Assembly: GCA_029929735.1 (NCBI GenBank)
Contig: JAKELP010000001.1
Location: 9,951,001 to 10,015,000, forward strand
Direction: 5' to 3'
DNA length: 64,000 nucleotides
From: Mimosa pudica
Lineage: Eukaryota > Streptophyta > Magnoliopsida > Fabales > Fabaceae
Shown here: positions 1 through 11,501 of the stretch, piece by piece
Position numbering within the stretch: position 1 is the stretch's first letter
Layout: every line of letters begins with the position of its first letter
Made by a program: the position numbers and the translations under genes
Notes under the pieces: model-generated
The model's database searches: none
What the model was told of the DNA's origin: nothing
What the model saw: only the letters and a program-made list of their open reading frames with translations

Positions 1-66
1 AACCATCTCAATCAGAATACAGCAAGAAATCAGAATATAAGAGAAAATTGCTTGTGATCATAATAA

Positions 67-160
67 CAAAGAAACCCATTAAGGATTCCATTGAAAAATC
101 CATCACCACCCTGTGCACTACATGTGTATTTATCAATAAAATCCTTAATGGGTTTCTTTG
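67..160. repeat. Perfect 21-bp inverted repeat spanning a ceramide kinase splice acceptor
   Basis: Positions 67-87 and 140-160 are exact reverse complements with a 52-base loop. The left arm is coding sequence of ceramide kinase exon 6 (NGILNGFL). The right arm lies in the preceding intron. The loop contains the exon 6 acceptor at 111-112, so the pre-mRNA could fold a hairpin around this 3' splice site. The right arm looks like an inverted copy of the exon segment. Confidence 0.8.
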
Positions 161-2534
161 TAATTGAGGGAATGGATGCTGCCTACGTAAGTTATCTTAA
201 GAGATCATTTAGCAGAATGGAGCAAATAAGAGCATGTAATGTCAACATGAAACTAAGTAGGCACACTGCTTGCTATGCTCAATGTAGAAGCATTCCAATT
301 ATCCAATAAACTATATGACCACACATGCTTCTTTAACTTAATCAATTAATAGCTCTTCTACAATCGTTCGTAATATTAAGAAAGCACAAAAGGTATGCAT
401 GTTCTTACAACAGCTATTACACCATTATAAGAGTTGAGCTCCCGGTTTGTCATAGAGGATATCATATCAAACGCCTGTCCAGCTCTCTCCGTTACAACTA
501 CCTGGTGGAGAGAAGCGATATTGATCAGTAGGGCATAAGTCAACAACAAAATTATATTAGTTATTGGCACATAAAAATATACATTAGTACTTCCTCTGAA
601 TCAAAATCTTAACTTCAAATAACTAAATTATGCAATTTGAAAATTTAATTAAAATTGGTTAAAGATAATAAATATGTAAAAAAAGTAACTTAATCTCCTA
701 ACACGCTCTTATTTATGGAAAAGGTAAATGGGAGAGAGAAGTTGGTTTGGTTCAACAGTAAACTCGCTTGTGGTGGGGGTTGTGGGTTTGAATTAGCCTC
801 TCTGCATAAAACCAAAGGTACGGTTGGCTAGTATATTCTCCTCCCCAGCACCCTCACCAAGTGAGGATCAAATTGGGTTGACCCTTTTTATTCAGGTCAA
901 GATATGTGGGAAATGTTTATTATTGACTTCAAGATCCATCAAGGTGCTTGGTTTCAAGAATAGGATATCATTAATTAATATCTTGGAAGACAACCGGAAG
1001 TCTGCTTTAGCTTAGTGCAATAATAGCAAGGTTGACTGGCCAGGAGATGTAAACTGAAAACAACCAACATATTATCATTGCAAAATGTAACAGAACTGCA
1101 GGTGTGACTTCTTTCCAGGTTTTCCTTGCCAGCAATATAAAATGGATGAAAGGGGCCTTAGACTCAGAGGGCTGCAACATCATATGAATTTAAATGGAAA
1201 GTTATCTCTAGCTAAACCACTATACAGGGTACAAAAGTAAGGGCAGGAGAAAGCTGTAATATGTCTCCGCATAAATAAGCTATAATAGCACAACAGATTT
1301 TAAATGACAAATATTTGGTGTTAAGAAGAATTAGATATTCAGAAAACCACTCACCTTTGTTTTCACTTTAGCTCGAGAGAATATAGGAGCCACGGTTTCC
1401 CATGTTCTGCAGCCAAGTCCTTTCCCACTCCTTGGATGAACAAAAACCTAGTGAATCAGAAATAATCTATGGGAAATGTTTATTTCAATTAATCAAGGGA
1501 AGTTAAAAGAAAGTATAAAGCCCAGAGTTTGACCAGTACTAGAACATACCATGAGACTCTTTGGTCTTTCAACTTTAAGGTTCAAGGAATCATTAAGCTT
1601 ATTCAACCACATCTGACATGTTTGCCGATTATTATTCCCAAAAGTATATTTAACAGGGATAAGAAGAGAAGGCTGAACTTCATTCTTTAGGGCACCATAC
1701 ACCACAAACCGATACATCTGCACCATTATAAGAAATAACATTCACCTTATTTGATTTGCCTCCAAAATAATGTCAGCAAAAAGGAAAAAAAACAAGAACA
1801 AGAACAAACCTTAACATCATCTCCACTAAGATCTTTCACGGAACGAGAGATACGTGATGAATGAATTAGACCATAATCAATAAAATCAGCAGCATATATG
1901 TCAGAAAATTTAATCCCCTTAGCATCATTAGAAATGTGTTTTCTCCCCAAACATGTCGAAGTATCCTGTTGAATTCAAAGTTAATAGCAAGCATTAAAAG
2001 ATGCAACATGAATCACCACTTCATTGGCAATCAACATCTTAGAAAATGAGACCTATCTCAACAATCCAAGATACAACAAACCTTCTCATTTTAAATATCT
2101 GCAACTACAATAATGTCAATTTATTGGGACCATGAACATATCATCACCACAATTGTATCAAAATTAAGAAGCTATTATCAAACACAATTAATCAGAGACA
2201 AACATGCATTAAAACATACTGAAATATACCATAACATAAAAAGTTCAAGTTCCAAAATTTAGCCATATCATTGCAATGTGCATAATTCCAACATTAATCT
2301 CCAAAAGGCCAATACTACAATAAATTGAACATTTTTATTATTTTTATCATAGAGAAATCAAAATGCACTTACAACAGAGAAAGGTTCAAGAGCTTCCCAA
2401 GACAAGCCATCAGAATTAAAAGTGAGGGTGACTTCCCCAACAAGGTCTAAGAAAAAATTGAAGCTTGAGATAGCAGTTTCATCATGAGGTTCACATTTAT
2501 CTTCTGCAATATCACAATTCATATCTCTCTCCAT
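68..2534 (-). CDS. CERK: Ceramide kinase (ACD5/CERK type), 5' part; 3' part lies beyond the left edge
   Basis: Lipid kinase that phosphorylates ceramide to ceramide 1-phosphate; the Arabidopsis member is ACD5. Exons on the minus strand: 2534-2373, 1965-1810, 1717-1550, 1447-1355, 501-409, and a sixth starting at 110. The first five are multiples of three with clean GT-AG borders and give 224 residues. The DAG-kinase-type domain starts near residue 165 with VFVHPRSGKG, and exon 6 opens with the nucleotide-binding motif GGDGFF at residues 225-230. I recognise the family from these motifs and from the order ERAGQAFDMI ... NGVIAV-GGDGFFN. The donor of exon 6 is uncertain: frame and homology suggest a weak GTTATT after position 68, and without a donor the frame stops soon after. 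Intron 4 (502-1354) holds a SINE-like repeat. The substrate-binding half cannot be seen. Confidence 0.85.
738..860 (+). mobile_element. tRNA-derived SINE-like repeat in ceramide kinase intron 4
   Basis: The stretch with AAACTCGCTTGTGG and then GTTTGAATTAGCCTCT matches the repeat at 14733-14850 over the head region, including the pol III box-B-like part and the following CATAAAAC. Two diverged copies in introns of unrelated genes suggest a SINE family. No target duplication could be defined and the 3' border is approximate. Confidence 0.55.
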
Positions 2535-3329
2535 GTAATGTTGGAGAGTGAAGGAAAGGAGATAAATTTCTCTTGAGGGATCGAAAAGAAAATGGGTTGG
2601 GAAATTATGGAGGGAAAGAAACTGTTTTGGGGAAATGGGTTTGTTTATTTATTACTATTTCTGTTGTTATGAGAAAATGAAGGATTAGCGATTTTGATTC
2701 GGGATTTGGGGGTGATTAAGATTTGCTTTGCCTCCATTGACCCCATTAATTAAGCAGGAGAAAGAAAATAGTAAGTTGACGAAAATGCCAAAAGTCAAAA
2801 GAGATGATAACACTTTTCTCTTCGCGGAAAAATTAATTTACAGGCTCTATAATTTATTATATTAAGCTTCCTTATTTTAGTAAAAAACAATTTTAATTTT
2901 TTGAGAAAATACCCCTCTAGTATAGGGGTGTTCATATTTATATATAAAAAATAGAGTATTGGGATGTTCAAAATTTTCTCATACGACGTGATTTGTCTCA
3001 TTCCTGCTTGTTTTGGAACGGAAAATGTCTGTGTTTTGGGACATGAATGGGACGCATTCGGTTGTCTCATTTCAATCTTGTCGCTCAAGTATTATTTTTT
3101 TTAAAAAAAATCTAGCTTTAGTTTTAGGTTATCATATGTATAAAGAAATTATGATATAGTCATTTTACAACAAAATTATATTACAAATTACAAATTGTTT
3201 CAAAACTAGAACAATTTTAGTAGCAATTGTACAAAGATGAGATGCTTAATTATGGGATGCTTTGATTATGCTAATAATGGGTTCACCTAAAGTTGTTTTT
3301 TTTTTGTTACAAAATTTTAGGAAAGGGTT

Positions 3330-3535
3330 TGGATTCAACCCAATTCAAGGGCAGGGCACCTAAGTCACGATCCATTGGGGCCTGTCCCTGTGGCTCTGGA
3401 GCATGACCAGCAAGCCCTTTCTGTCTGCCCACACAGGTAGGTTATTCCCAACTTCACTTAGCTGGTGAGATGCCTCCCCAAGCTTGCGATAGAGACACAA
3501 CAAAGTGTCACTCACCAGGATCGAACTCACGAAAG
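3330..3535 (-). mobile_element. Possible SINE-like repeat
   Basis: A GC-richer block in AT-rich DNA. Read on the minus strand it contains GAGTTCGATCCTGGTGAG (3513-3530), which resembles a tRNA box B, and it ends near a T-rich stretch at 3296-3306. It has no ORF. No second copy was found in this window, so the identification rests on composition and the box-B-like motif only. Confidence 0.3.
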
Positions 3536-3672
3536 ATGGGTGGGTTCACATAAAGTTGTTTACCAATTGATTATTCCCTTCATTTGGAAACGTTATGTTA
3601 TACAGCTTAAAGTTTCATGGGTTAAAAGTAGCTAAATATTTCTCCTCATCCGTTAAATGTAATTTTTAAATG

Positions 3673-4974
3673 GGGTTAAAGATCAATCTGGCCACCAAAC
3701 AATTTTTAATGTATCAATTTGGCCTATAAACAATTTTTGGTCTCAATCTGGCCACTATACAATATAAAAGGCCCATCCTAACCAAAGCTGTTAAATATGT
3801 ATTAACACCGTTAACTCAAGACCCATGTCAGCAAGAATGCATGCCAAGTCATCTCCACTTGTTTTATGAGTTAAATTTTTTTCTTTTTAAAAAAGCTATC
3901 TGAAACCTAAATTGAATTAGAAAACCCAAATTGAATGTCTGAAGGACGAAGCTGAGAAGCTGAGAACGGGTCTGGATGAAAACGAGAAAACGAAGGACCT
4001 AAGAATCTCACGAAAAATGATTATTGTAATTTAATTGTTTTTGCTCTGCCTCATGTAATCTGATTGTTTTGCTCTGCCTTAGGATAATGATGACATTTGT
4101 GTATTTTAATCCTTAGTAAATCTGATTAAGGATTAATCAGATTAACAAACTGAGCTTCCAGTGAGAATGGCTTGTGTTGAGGGCAAGATTGGTGGGGAAC
4201 ATTGATATTGAGGATATGATTCACCATCGCAGGTTAATGTCCCAGATGGTTGGCAATCATCCCATATGTGAGCAGAGGAAGAATTGTGTAATCTGATTGT
4301 TTTTACCATGCCTCATGTATTCTGATTGTTTTACCCTGCCTTGGGACAATGAAAATGAAATTAAATCCTCACGTCAATATGTAGAAATTAAATCCTTATT
4401 TTTCTGGTAAGAAAATGAAATTATGACTTGATTTTTATCTTTCTCCTTTCAATGGCATTTCTGAAATTCTTGAAATTCTAGCAATAAACTCAAATTGAAG
4501 TTCCTTCCTTCCGATTCAGGTCCCTCACTTCCGATTCACGCTCGTCACAGGCACTAATCCTCCCCCACAAATCCCTCGCAAGTCCCTCACTTCTGATTCG
4601 CGTCCGTCACAGCCCTAATTAGTTTGCCGCAGCGATTCAATTTTCCCTAATCCATCGATGGGTTTTGGGTTTTCCATTTCAGGTTCATCGCAAACCTTGA
4701 AGAGTTTATTTTTAGTTATTTACCCATGTAACAAGTTTGAATAAAAATAAATACTTGGCATGCCATGTCACTAAAAAAGCAAACACACTCACCTGCCACA
4801 TGTCAGTAAAAATGCTTACTTGGCATAGATGCTAATGGTGTTAAAGAGTGATGGATGGAGTTGGCCAGAATGAACCTTTTATATTGTTTAGTGGCCAGAT
4901 TGAGACCGAAAATTGTTTATAGGCCAAATTGATACATTAGAAATTGTTTGGTGGCCAGATTGTTCTTTAACCCT
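3673..4974. mobile_element. Non-autonomous Mutator-like element (MULE), 1.3 kb
   Basis: Terminal inverted repeats of about 110 bp begin GGGTTAAAGATCAATCTGG on the left and end CCAGATTGTTCTTTAACCC on the right. The 9-bp direct repeat TTTTAAATG flanks the element at 3664-3672 and 4975-4983, the duplication length typical of MULEs. There is no transposase ORF. The interior holds gene-like, less AT-rich DNA, including an imperfect direct repeat at about 4520-4560 and 4576-4620, and could be captured host sequence. Confidence 0.8.
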
Positions 4975-4983
4975 TTTTAAATG

Positions 4984-6031
4984 TAATTTTTAAGAATGTG
5001 CTTTATATAGTCAGATGACTAACTCAAAGTTCCTTTTAATTATTATAATAGAACTCATGCATATATATTTATCATAAATGTTGACGGGGTGATAAGTAAG
5101 AAAAAAGAGAAATTTTTTAAGAATAGGGATTAGGAAAACATAAGTTAGAGTATACAGAAATCACTATTTTGGTCAAATAGAAAATGGATCTATTCATGAA
5201 TCCAATTTCTGTACGGGAAACAATAATACACCCTCAAATCAAATGTAAGTTATAACAAACTAAAAAATCATTGACAACAAGGAATAAACACATGCAACCC
5301 GCACATGTCAAATAGGAGTGAAAACAGATAGTGTCATACGCTAACAAGCAAGGATCCAAACTAACATCAACATTGTATGCATGAAAAAGAAGTTGAATGG
5401 GAAAACGGCAAGCAATCCCTTTTGAACTTGCATGTTGCCTGAGTGCATAGCATGCACAATTTAAGATTGTCATAAACTTCGTGACATGACCAATCCAACT
5501 CTAGAAATGATTCTGGACAAATCAAATATTTGCACTCTAACATGAGTTTTGTTGAAAGAAACTTTTTGTAAAGGCACATTGTGTTCGTAGTCCAAGATCT
5601 CTAAAGTCTAGGTAACTCATGAACCAACCAAGGGACTTGATTGAGAATTAGTAATCTTCCCTCCAAATCATTTTTTATCAGATTCCCTCCAAATCATTGA
5701 ACAACACTAAAAATTAATTCTCCAACACATGTTGATTATAGCTTAATTACAATTGGTTTACATTAATAAGTTTACAGTCACCTACCTGATAAATATAACG
5801 TGGGGATGATATTGGAAACCTATAACTTTTCTGACCATGTGAAATTGACACTCAAAACTAAAGGTTTTTTAAAAACCTAATCACATGAAATCTCTGTGTT
5901 AAATGAAATGTTAAATCTTCGAGCTTACTTACAATCATACGCCTTTATTCAATATTAAGAAATAGTAATAAACCAATAATCATGCAGTTGTAAGGAAACA
6001 TATTTTCCTCTTAATTTCACCTAACAAGATA
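4984..6031. other. Intergenic DNA without recognised content
   Basis: AT-rich sequence between the MULE and the first MITE. The open frames on the minus strand at 5234-5579 are short, overlap each other, and match no family I recognise. I see no RNA gene or repeat here. Confidence 0.5.
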
Positions 6032-6293
6032 CTCCCTCCGTTCCTAAATATAAGATCACTTTGGCTAATTTGGAGAGATTAAGGAAGGCTTTCCAAGGAA
6101 TTAGGATTACATGATCTTCCCAAAATACCCCTCACTTAAATTTAAAAGACAAATAGGGATTTGAGAGAGAAGTGAGGGAGCTAAGAAATATAGGGGTAAT
6201 TTGGACCAAAATTGAGACAAAATAGAAAGTGATCTTATATTTAGGAACTTATCCATTTCCCCAAAATGATCTTATATTTAGGAACGGAGGGAG
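6032..6293. mobile_element. MITE, family B (Stowaway/mariner-like)
   Basis: Terminal inverted repeats CTCCCTCCGTTCCTAAATAT and its complement (TTAGGAACGGAGGGAG), flanked by TA on both sides. The interior is non-coding and contains a second inner copy of the GATCTTATATTTAGGAAC end. The same family recurs at 43924-44433. It lies about 650 bp upstream of the prohibitin gene. Confidence 0.75.
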
Positions 6294-6458
6294 TAGAAAT
6301 TACCCCATGAACATCAAATATGTTGGATATTCCTCTTTGCAAATATAAAATCATTAAGTTTATTTTGAAAAAAAAAACTCTATTATAAACTTCAAGTCAA
6401 CATATATTCTAAGGTAAACAAAAAAGTCAACATATTCCATTGCAAAATATAGCCTAAT

Positions 6459-6690
6459 ACTACCTCCGCTCCTAAATATAGGACCTAATTGACTTTTTTT
6501 TGGAGAGATTAAGGTAGCGAAATATGTTATTAAATGATGACATATTTGATATATTTTTAGATTATCCATTAGTTTATAGGTAAAATAAACTAGTTTAAGG
6601 GAAAAAATTAGGTAAATCAATTTATAATTAACTTATTTTGCTTTTTAAGAATTTTCCAAAAAAAGTTCTTATATTTAGGACCGGAGAGAG
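6459..6690. mobile_element. MITE, family A (Stowaway/mariner-like)
   Basis: Ends resemble CTACCTCCGCTCCTAAATAT and TTAGGACCGGAGAGAG with flanking TA. The interior segment about not-quite-palindromic TTATAGGTAAAATAAACTAG is shared with at least eight other copies in this window. Situated in the upstream region of prohibitin. Confidence 0.75.
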
Positions 6691-6881
6691 TATATCTTTT
6701 AAAAAATTTCAATATTACATACATAAACCCCTAAAATGGACATTTACATTGCAAGACCATCCCTCCCTCAACCAGGCCCAATAAAAACCTTCAGCCCAAA
6801 ACAAACAAAAAAAAAACTCCACCTTCTTCTTCCCCAAGCCAAACCCTAGGGTTTAGAAACAAAAACCCTTTCCTCTAAACC

Positions 6882-6884
<3 letters not shown>

Positions 6885-6922
<38 letters not shown>
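6885..6922 (+). repeat. (CT)19 microsatellite in the prohibitin 5' leader
   Basis: Uninterrupted CT dinucleotides ending 22 bases before the prohibitin ATG. Pyrimidine-rich CT/GA tracts are common near plant transcription starts and in 5' leaders. A regulatory role is inference only. Confidence 0.9.
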
Positions 6923-6924
<2 letters not shown>

Positions 6925-6944
6925 ATTCCTCTCACTCTCTCTCC

Positions 6945-8227
6945 ATGGGTAGCCAAGCCGCCGTCTCCTTCCTCACCAACGTGGCACGCGCCGCCTTCGG
7001 CCTGGGCGCCACCGCCACCATCGTCAACTCCAGCCTCTACACCGTGGACGGCGGCCAGCGCGCCGTCCTCTTCGACCGATTCCGAGGCATCCTCGACGAC
7101 ACCGTCGGAGAAGGCACTCACTTCCTCATTCCATGGGTCCAAAAGCCCTACATCTTCGACATTCGCACTCGTCCTCACACTTTCTCTTCCGTTTCCGGCA
7201 CGAAAGACTTGCAGATGGTTAATCTCACTCTTCGTGTGCTCTCTCGCCCTGACACTTCTCGCCTCCCTGTGATTGTTCAGAATCTCGGTCTTGAATATGA
7301 CGAGAAGGTTTTGCCTTCGATTGGAAATGAGGTTCTTAAGGCTGTTGTTGCTCAGTTTAATGCTGATCAGCTTTTGACTGAGCGTCCTCATGTTTCTGCG
7401 CTCGTTCGTGAGAGCTTGATTCGTAGAGCTAAGGATTTTAACATTGTTCTTGATGATGTATGTTTATGTTTGTTCAGTAGGGTTTTGTTGAATTCTGTTT
7501 TTGTTGATACTGTTGCCTAGTTTAATCATTAGATTAAGAATGTCAGTTTATTATTATTGAGCAGCATTACTAGGTATAATTTGAGGAAGTTTGATAAGAA
7601 TTAGAAAAATGTCTTGTTATATTTAGGACTGAGTTTATAGCCCTAAGGGAGTATTTAATATTCATATGTAAGAGTAAAGAACTGGTTGATTTTGTTTTAG
7701 AAATTAGGGAAGTTAAATGTGCCATTTAATTAGTGATTTGTATGTTATTAGATTATAATCAAATAAATTAGTTTGAACGGGAAATATAGGCAAGTCAATC
7801 TATAGCTAACATATATAGTTTGTGGTTTAGGAAGGGAGGGATTGGGAAATGGAGTTCACTTACTGAGTGTATTGGGACTGAGTTTGTGGTTTTTTTTGAA
7901 CAGGTTGCTATTACTCATTTGTCGTATGGGCATGAGTTTTCGAGGGCTGTGGAGCAGAAGCAGGTGGCGCAGCAAGAGGCGGAGAGGTCAAAGTTTGTGG
8001 TGATGAAGGCGGAGCAGGAAAGGAGGGCTGCCATTATTAGAGCTGAGGGAGAAAGTGAGTCTGCCAAGCTAATTTCAGATGCCACATCGGCTGTGGGTAC
8101 TGGGCTGATTGAACTTCGTAGGATTGAGGCATCCAGGGAAGTTGCCTCCACATTGGCCAAGTCGCCTAATGTAGCATATCTGCCTGGTGGTCAGCAGTTG
8201 CTTATGGCTCTTAATGCCTCACGTTGA
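6945..8227 (+). CDS. PHB3: Prohibitin, PHB3/PHB4 type
   Basis: Subunit of the ring complex of the mitochondrial inner membrane that scaffolds membrane proteins and the m-AAA protease. Exons 6945-7457 and 7904-8227 join in frame (LDD-VAITHLSYG) to give 278 residues, the usual length for this class. The N-terminal hydrophobic anchor is at about residues 8-30. The Band7/SPFH domain follows (TVDGGQRAV, VGEGTHFLIPWVQ, SGTKDLQMVNLTLRVL). A charged coiled coil lies at about 180-225 (VEQKQVAQQEAERS), and the tail carries SPNVAYLPGGQQ. The start is the first ATG after a (CT)19 leader. The donor is GTATGT and the acceptor follows a T-rich tract. Exon 1 has a GC-rich beginning. The intron contains an old MITE-like remnant. 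Assignment to PHB3/4 is from family memory. Confidence 0.95.
7733..7850. mobile_element. Degenerate family A MITE remnant in the prohibitin intron
   Basis: The order of the blocks ATTAGATTATAATCAAATAAAT, GGGAAATATAGGCAAGTCAA and GGAAGGGAGGGA follows the 3' half of family A copies but with many differences. A matching left end is not clear, although TTTAGGACTGAGTTTATAGC at 7622 may belong to it. Confidence 0.35.
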
Positions 8228-9998
8228 TGCTGGTAATCTTGCTGGCTTATTTTACCATTACATTAAGGACTTGATTTTGTTTCCTATCCAAAGTTCTATT
8301 GTATCATGGCTTTTGATTTTCATCTTAATTTACTATTTGTTGGGTCATAGCATCCATGAAGTTCAAGTAACATTAATGTACTCCTAGGATTTGCTTAGTT
8401 ACACTGCTACGTTACTTTGTGAAGTTCAAATGCTGATTTCGTTTATTTCCTGTGCCACATTGGTTGGCTTACCCTTAGCTTTATAGAATAAACTGCTAAA
8501 ACATAAATGCTTAACCTTTAACATATCAGTTTATTTGTTACTGAAGTATTGTAGAGACTTGATTGCTCCCTGTCTTCTTTTTGTTGGAAATTTTGCAAGT
8601 GTGCTGGATTATGGATTGTATTTCATTGTTGAGCACAAAACAGATGTAGATATATTGCGCTCACCGGTTATGGGTTGTTAGTCACTTAGTCCTGTGAGTT
8701 GCTCCCACTGGTCTAAGTAGAGAGACATTACTTAATTTTTTACCTCGTATGCCCTATAATGAACATGAGGATAAAGTGAGATCACTTAATAGCATTAATC
8801 GAGGGTAATTTGATAAAGATGAAAATCATAACATAATTTTCTTAGAAAACCATGATCTCCAACCCCTTTGTAGCTTTTTTTAATAATTTTATTGTGGCTG
8901 CTAGAAAGAGTATTTCAACTTCTTTTTTTTGAATTAACTTTGTTTTTGTACCATACTACTATTTCGATAAAGATGAAAGGTTCGGGCTTTCGTTGAACCG
9001 CTGGGGGCCGAGGAGCACCAACTTGTATTGGTTCCATCTCTTGCTGGCAATTTCTTCTATACATGCTTAACATTTTCATTTGGGGTCGGTCTGTTCAAAT
9101 CAAATTCTCAGTTTTACTTGTATACATTTCACGTGTGGGAGTTATATATAATTCTAGCGCTATTTCATGTTTTAGCCTGTGGTTCGCAATTATATTCAGA
9201 ATGGCTAGATTCCTTTTCCTGGTTTTATTAAACAGCAGGGGGATCCTCTACCTTAGAGGATCTGTACTTCAACTCAACCCTATATATTCTAAACATTGAA
9301 GATTGAGGATTTGTCATTTGTGATTAATCGGATACAATCCCTGCAAAATTATAAAAATAGAGCAAAAATCTCTTATTCCTGGAAACTGAGTCAGAGTTTT
9401 GTTGTACTAACCAAGTAACCATTAGTGTTATTGTGAATATTTCTAGTGCACCTCGGTAGTTTGTAATGGTTACTCAACCACTGCTCATGCTTGCTTTGCG
9501 CCTGACATATTTGTTTTCTAATTGCAGGATTTCGTTATGTGATTAGTGGCAAAGCTTGAATTAAATATTATCTTAGTTGTCCTTTGTTGAAAGAAAAATT
9601 TTCTCCCGGTTCTCATTTTTTAGCGACTCGCACGGCCCTACATTGTGGAGACAGATTGTGAAAATAAGTCGATCTTGTTGAGGAAAGATTAGTAACGAAT
9701 ATGATATGACTCATGTTTTGATGAATGGGGTTTCTTAATTATTGTACCAACATGACCATATGCTAAATATGTGCAAATGTAGGCGATCTAAATATCTTTT
9801 TTTTTTTTTGCCAAGGGATCAATCTGGATATCTGCTGCTTTGTCTTTCGCAAGTACTTATTTGAAATTTTATTTAAATGAATCACTTGGCATCTACAAGT
9901 TAATTTGAATTTTGACTAATTTTAGTCAACACGGGCAAACTGTGGACATAAAAAAAATTATGTATCATAAGTACACGCTACTTGGAAGCTACTACTAA
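8228..9998. other. Prohibitin 3' region and intergenic DNA
   Basis: Follows the prohibitin stop and presumably includes the 3' UTR. AATAAA-like motifs are frequent in this AT-rich DNA and I could not pick one. Short open frames at 9028-9299 are overlapping shadows without family resemblance. No RNA gene or element is evident. Confidence 0.45.
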
Positions 9999-10219
9999 GG
10001 GTCTGTTTGGTTGGAGGAAGGATGGAAAGTGAGAGGGTTAAAAATGGAAAGTGAGGGTAAATTAAGTAATGATGAAAAATAAAGTGTGTGGGGCCTAGAA
10101 AAAGTGTGAAATGAAGAGAGAAAACTTGTGGACCTCAGGATATATGTAAATTACACAAAAACCTATAGTTTCTATAGTTTCTAATTCTTTGACATTTTTT
10201 CTAGCAACCAAACAAGTCC
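9999..10219. mobile_element. Harbinger-like MITE
   Basis: Starts GGGTCTGTTTGGTTGGAGG and ends AACCAAACAAGTCC, an imperfect terminal inverted repeat of about 14 bp. It is flanked by the trinucleotide TAA on both sides (9996-9998 and 10220-10222), the duplication expected for PIF/Harbinger elements. It is 221 bp and non-coding. Confidence 0.65.
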
Positions 10220-10438
10220 TAATAAATGCCACAGGCAATGTGCCACATGTTTGATAAAAGAACAGAAGACATCATGAGGTGATGCATATGAAATTTCTAA
10301 TCATTTGGGTGTCCCTTCGCTTTAGAACGTGCACTTCGAATAAGCATTTGAGTTTGCAAGTAGAAACGACAGATGTATCAGATGTTAGGCTAATGGCTAT
10401 CCTGAGCACCCGAATCCAGATCCTACATCCTTGAATTA

Positions 10439-10453
10439 CCCCCCCCCCCCCCC
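10439..10453. repeat. Homopolymer C15
   Basis: A run of 15 cytosines. Its length may be uncertain in the assembly. A similar run occurs inside the solo LTR near 25615. Confidence 0.8.
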
Positions 10454-10530
10454 TGCATAGCATTGCAGCAATCTCTGTTTTCTTCAACATTCGTCGGCAC
10501 AGTTTATACTATATTTCATCCTGTCCTAAC

Positions 10531-11162
10531 ATTCTGTCCTAAATATAAGATCTAATTAAATTTTTAGAAAATCCTATAAAAAAAACAAAATAAGTTAATT
10601 ATAAATTGATTTACCTAATTATTTCCCTTAGATTAGTTTATTTTACCTATAAACTAATGTATAATCTAAAAATATATCAAATATGTCATGATTTAATAGC
10701 CTATTTCGCAACCTTAATCTCTCAAAAAAAAGGCTAAAGTATACTTTTGGTCCCTTATGTTAGCATCAAGTTTCAATTTAGTCCTTTATTTTTGGAAAGT
10801 ACACTTTTAGTCCTTTTTTGCTAACACCGTTAGTTTAACTTAACGGAAAATACTAACTTAACAATTTTAAATGATTATTTTATGATTGAATTGTACCAAA
10901 AATGATAAATTTTGAAAATATAAGAATAATTACACTCAAATATTTTAATTTGAACATTTTTTTAATAATTAATAATCATTTAAAATTGTTAAGTTAGCAT
11001 TTTCCGTTAAGTTAAACTAACGGTGTTTGTAACAAAGGACTAAAAGTGTACTTTCCAAACATAAAGGACTAAATTGAAACTTGATGCAAACATAAGGGAC
11101 GAAAAGTATACTTTAGCCCAAAAAAAAAGTTCATTAGGTCTTATATTTAGAAGCGGAGGTAG
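10531..11162. mobile_element. Family A MITE split by a nested element
   Basis: The left half (10531-10731) carries the family A sequence from the end TCCTAAATATAAGATCTAAT to CCTTAATCTCTCAAAAAAAA. The right half (11119-11162) resumes with CAAAAAAAAAGTTCATTAGG and the end ATATTTAGAAGCGGAGGTAG. The two halves rejoin into an ordinary 240-bp copy once the insert at 10732-11118 is set aside. Confidence 0.75.
10732..11118. mobile_element. MULE-type inverted-repeat element nested in the MITE
   Basis: A 387-bp element with ends GGCTAAAGTATACTTTTGG and AAAGTATACTTTAGCC. The inverted repeats extend about 160 bp inward from each side and contain the diagnostic GTTAGTTTAACTTAACGG. It is flanked by the 9-bp direct repeat CAAAAAAAA (10723-10731 and 11119-11127), consistent with Mutator-type integration. 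No coding potential. Confidence 0.75.
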
Positions 11163-11501
11163 TATAATACTATGACTAAGCTGCGAACTATCATTATAGG
11201 GTAAAAAAAGAATGCCACTAAAAGCAATTAGTTAAAAACAATTTGCAAGACTAATCAACATTATCATATACCCAAATCATGTGACGGCCACACTGAAGAT
11301 TCATTACAAAATCATGAAACCAAGAAAGATCAAATCTGCACAAAAAGATCAAGCAAGAAACTACAAGCTACAATGTTTCAATTAGCCCCACAACCCATGC
11401 AAATCACAAAAAACATTCCAAGTCAAGTCAGGTGAGATCACCATCACAATAGTCCAAAGTCAAACAAAAAGTTGCAACCTTTGAACACATCAGCCACAAG
11501 A

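Noticed and set aside
91..309. 72-codon plus-strand frame at the left edge
   Set aside because: Overlaps ceramide kinase exon 6 on the opposite strand and arises partly from the inverted repeat.
6921..7391. 156-codon minus-strand frame over prohibitin exon 1
   Set aside because: Antisense shadow of a GC-rich conserved exon; the residues are low complexity (Gly, Glu, Val) and match no family.
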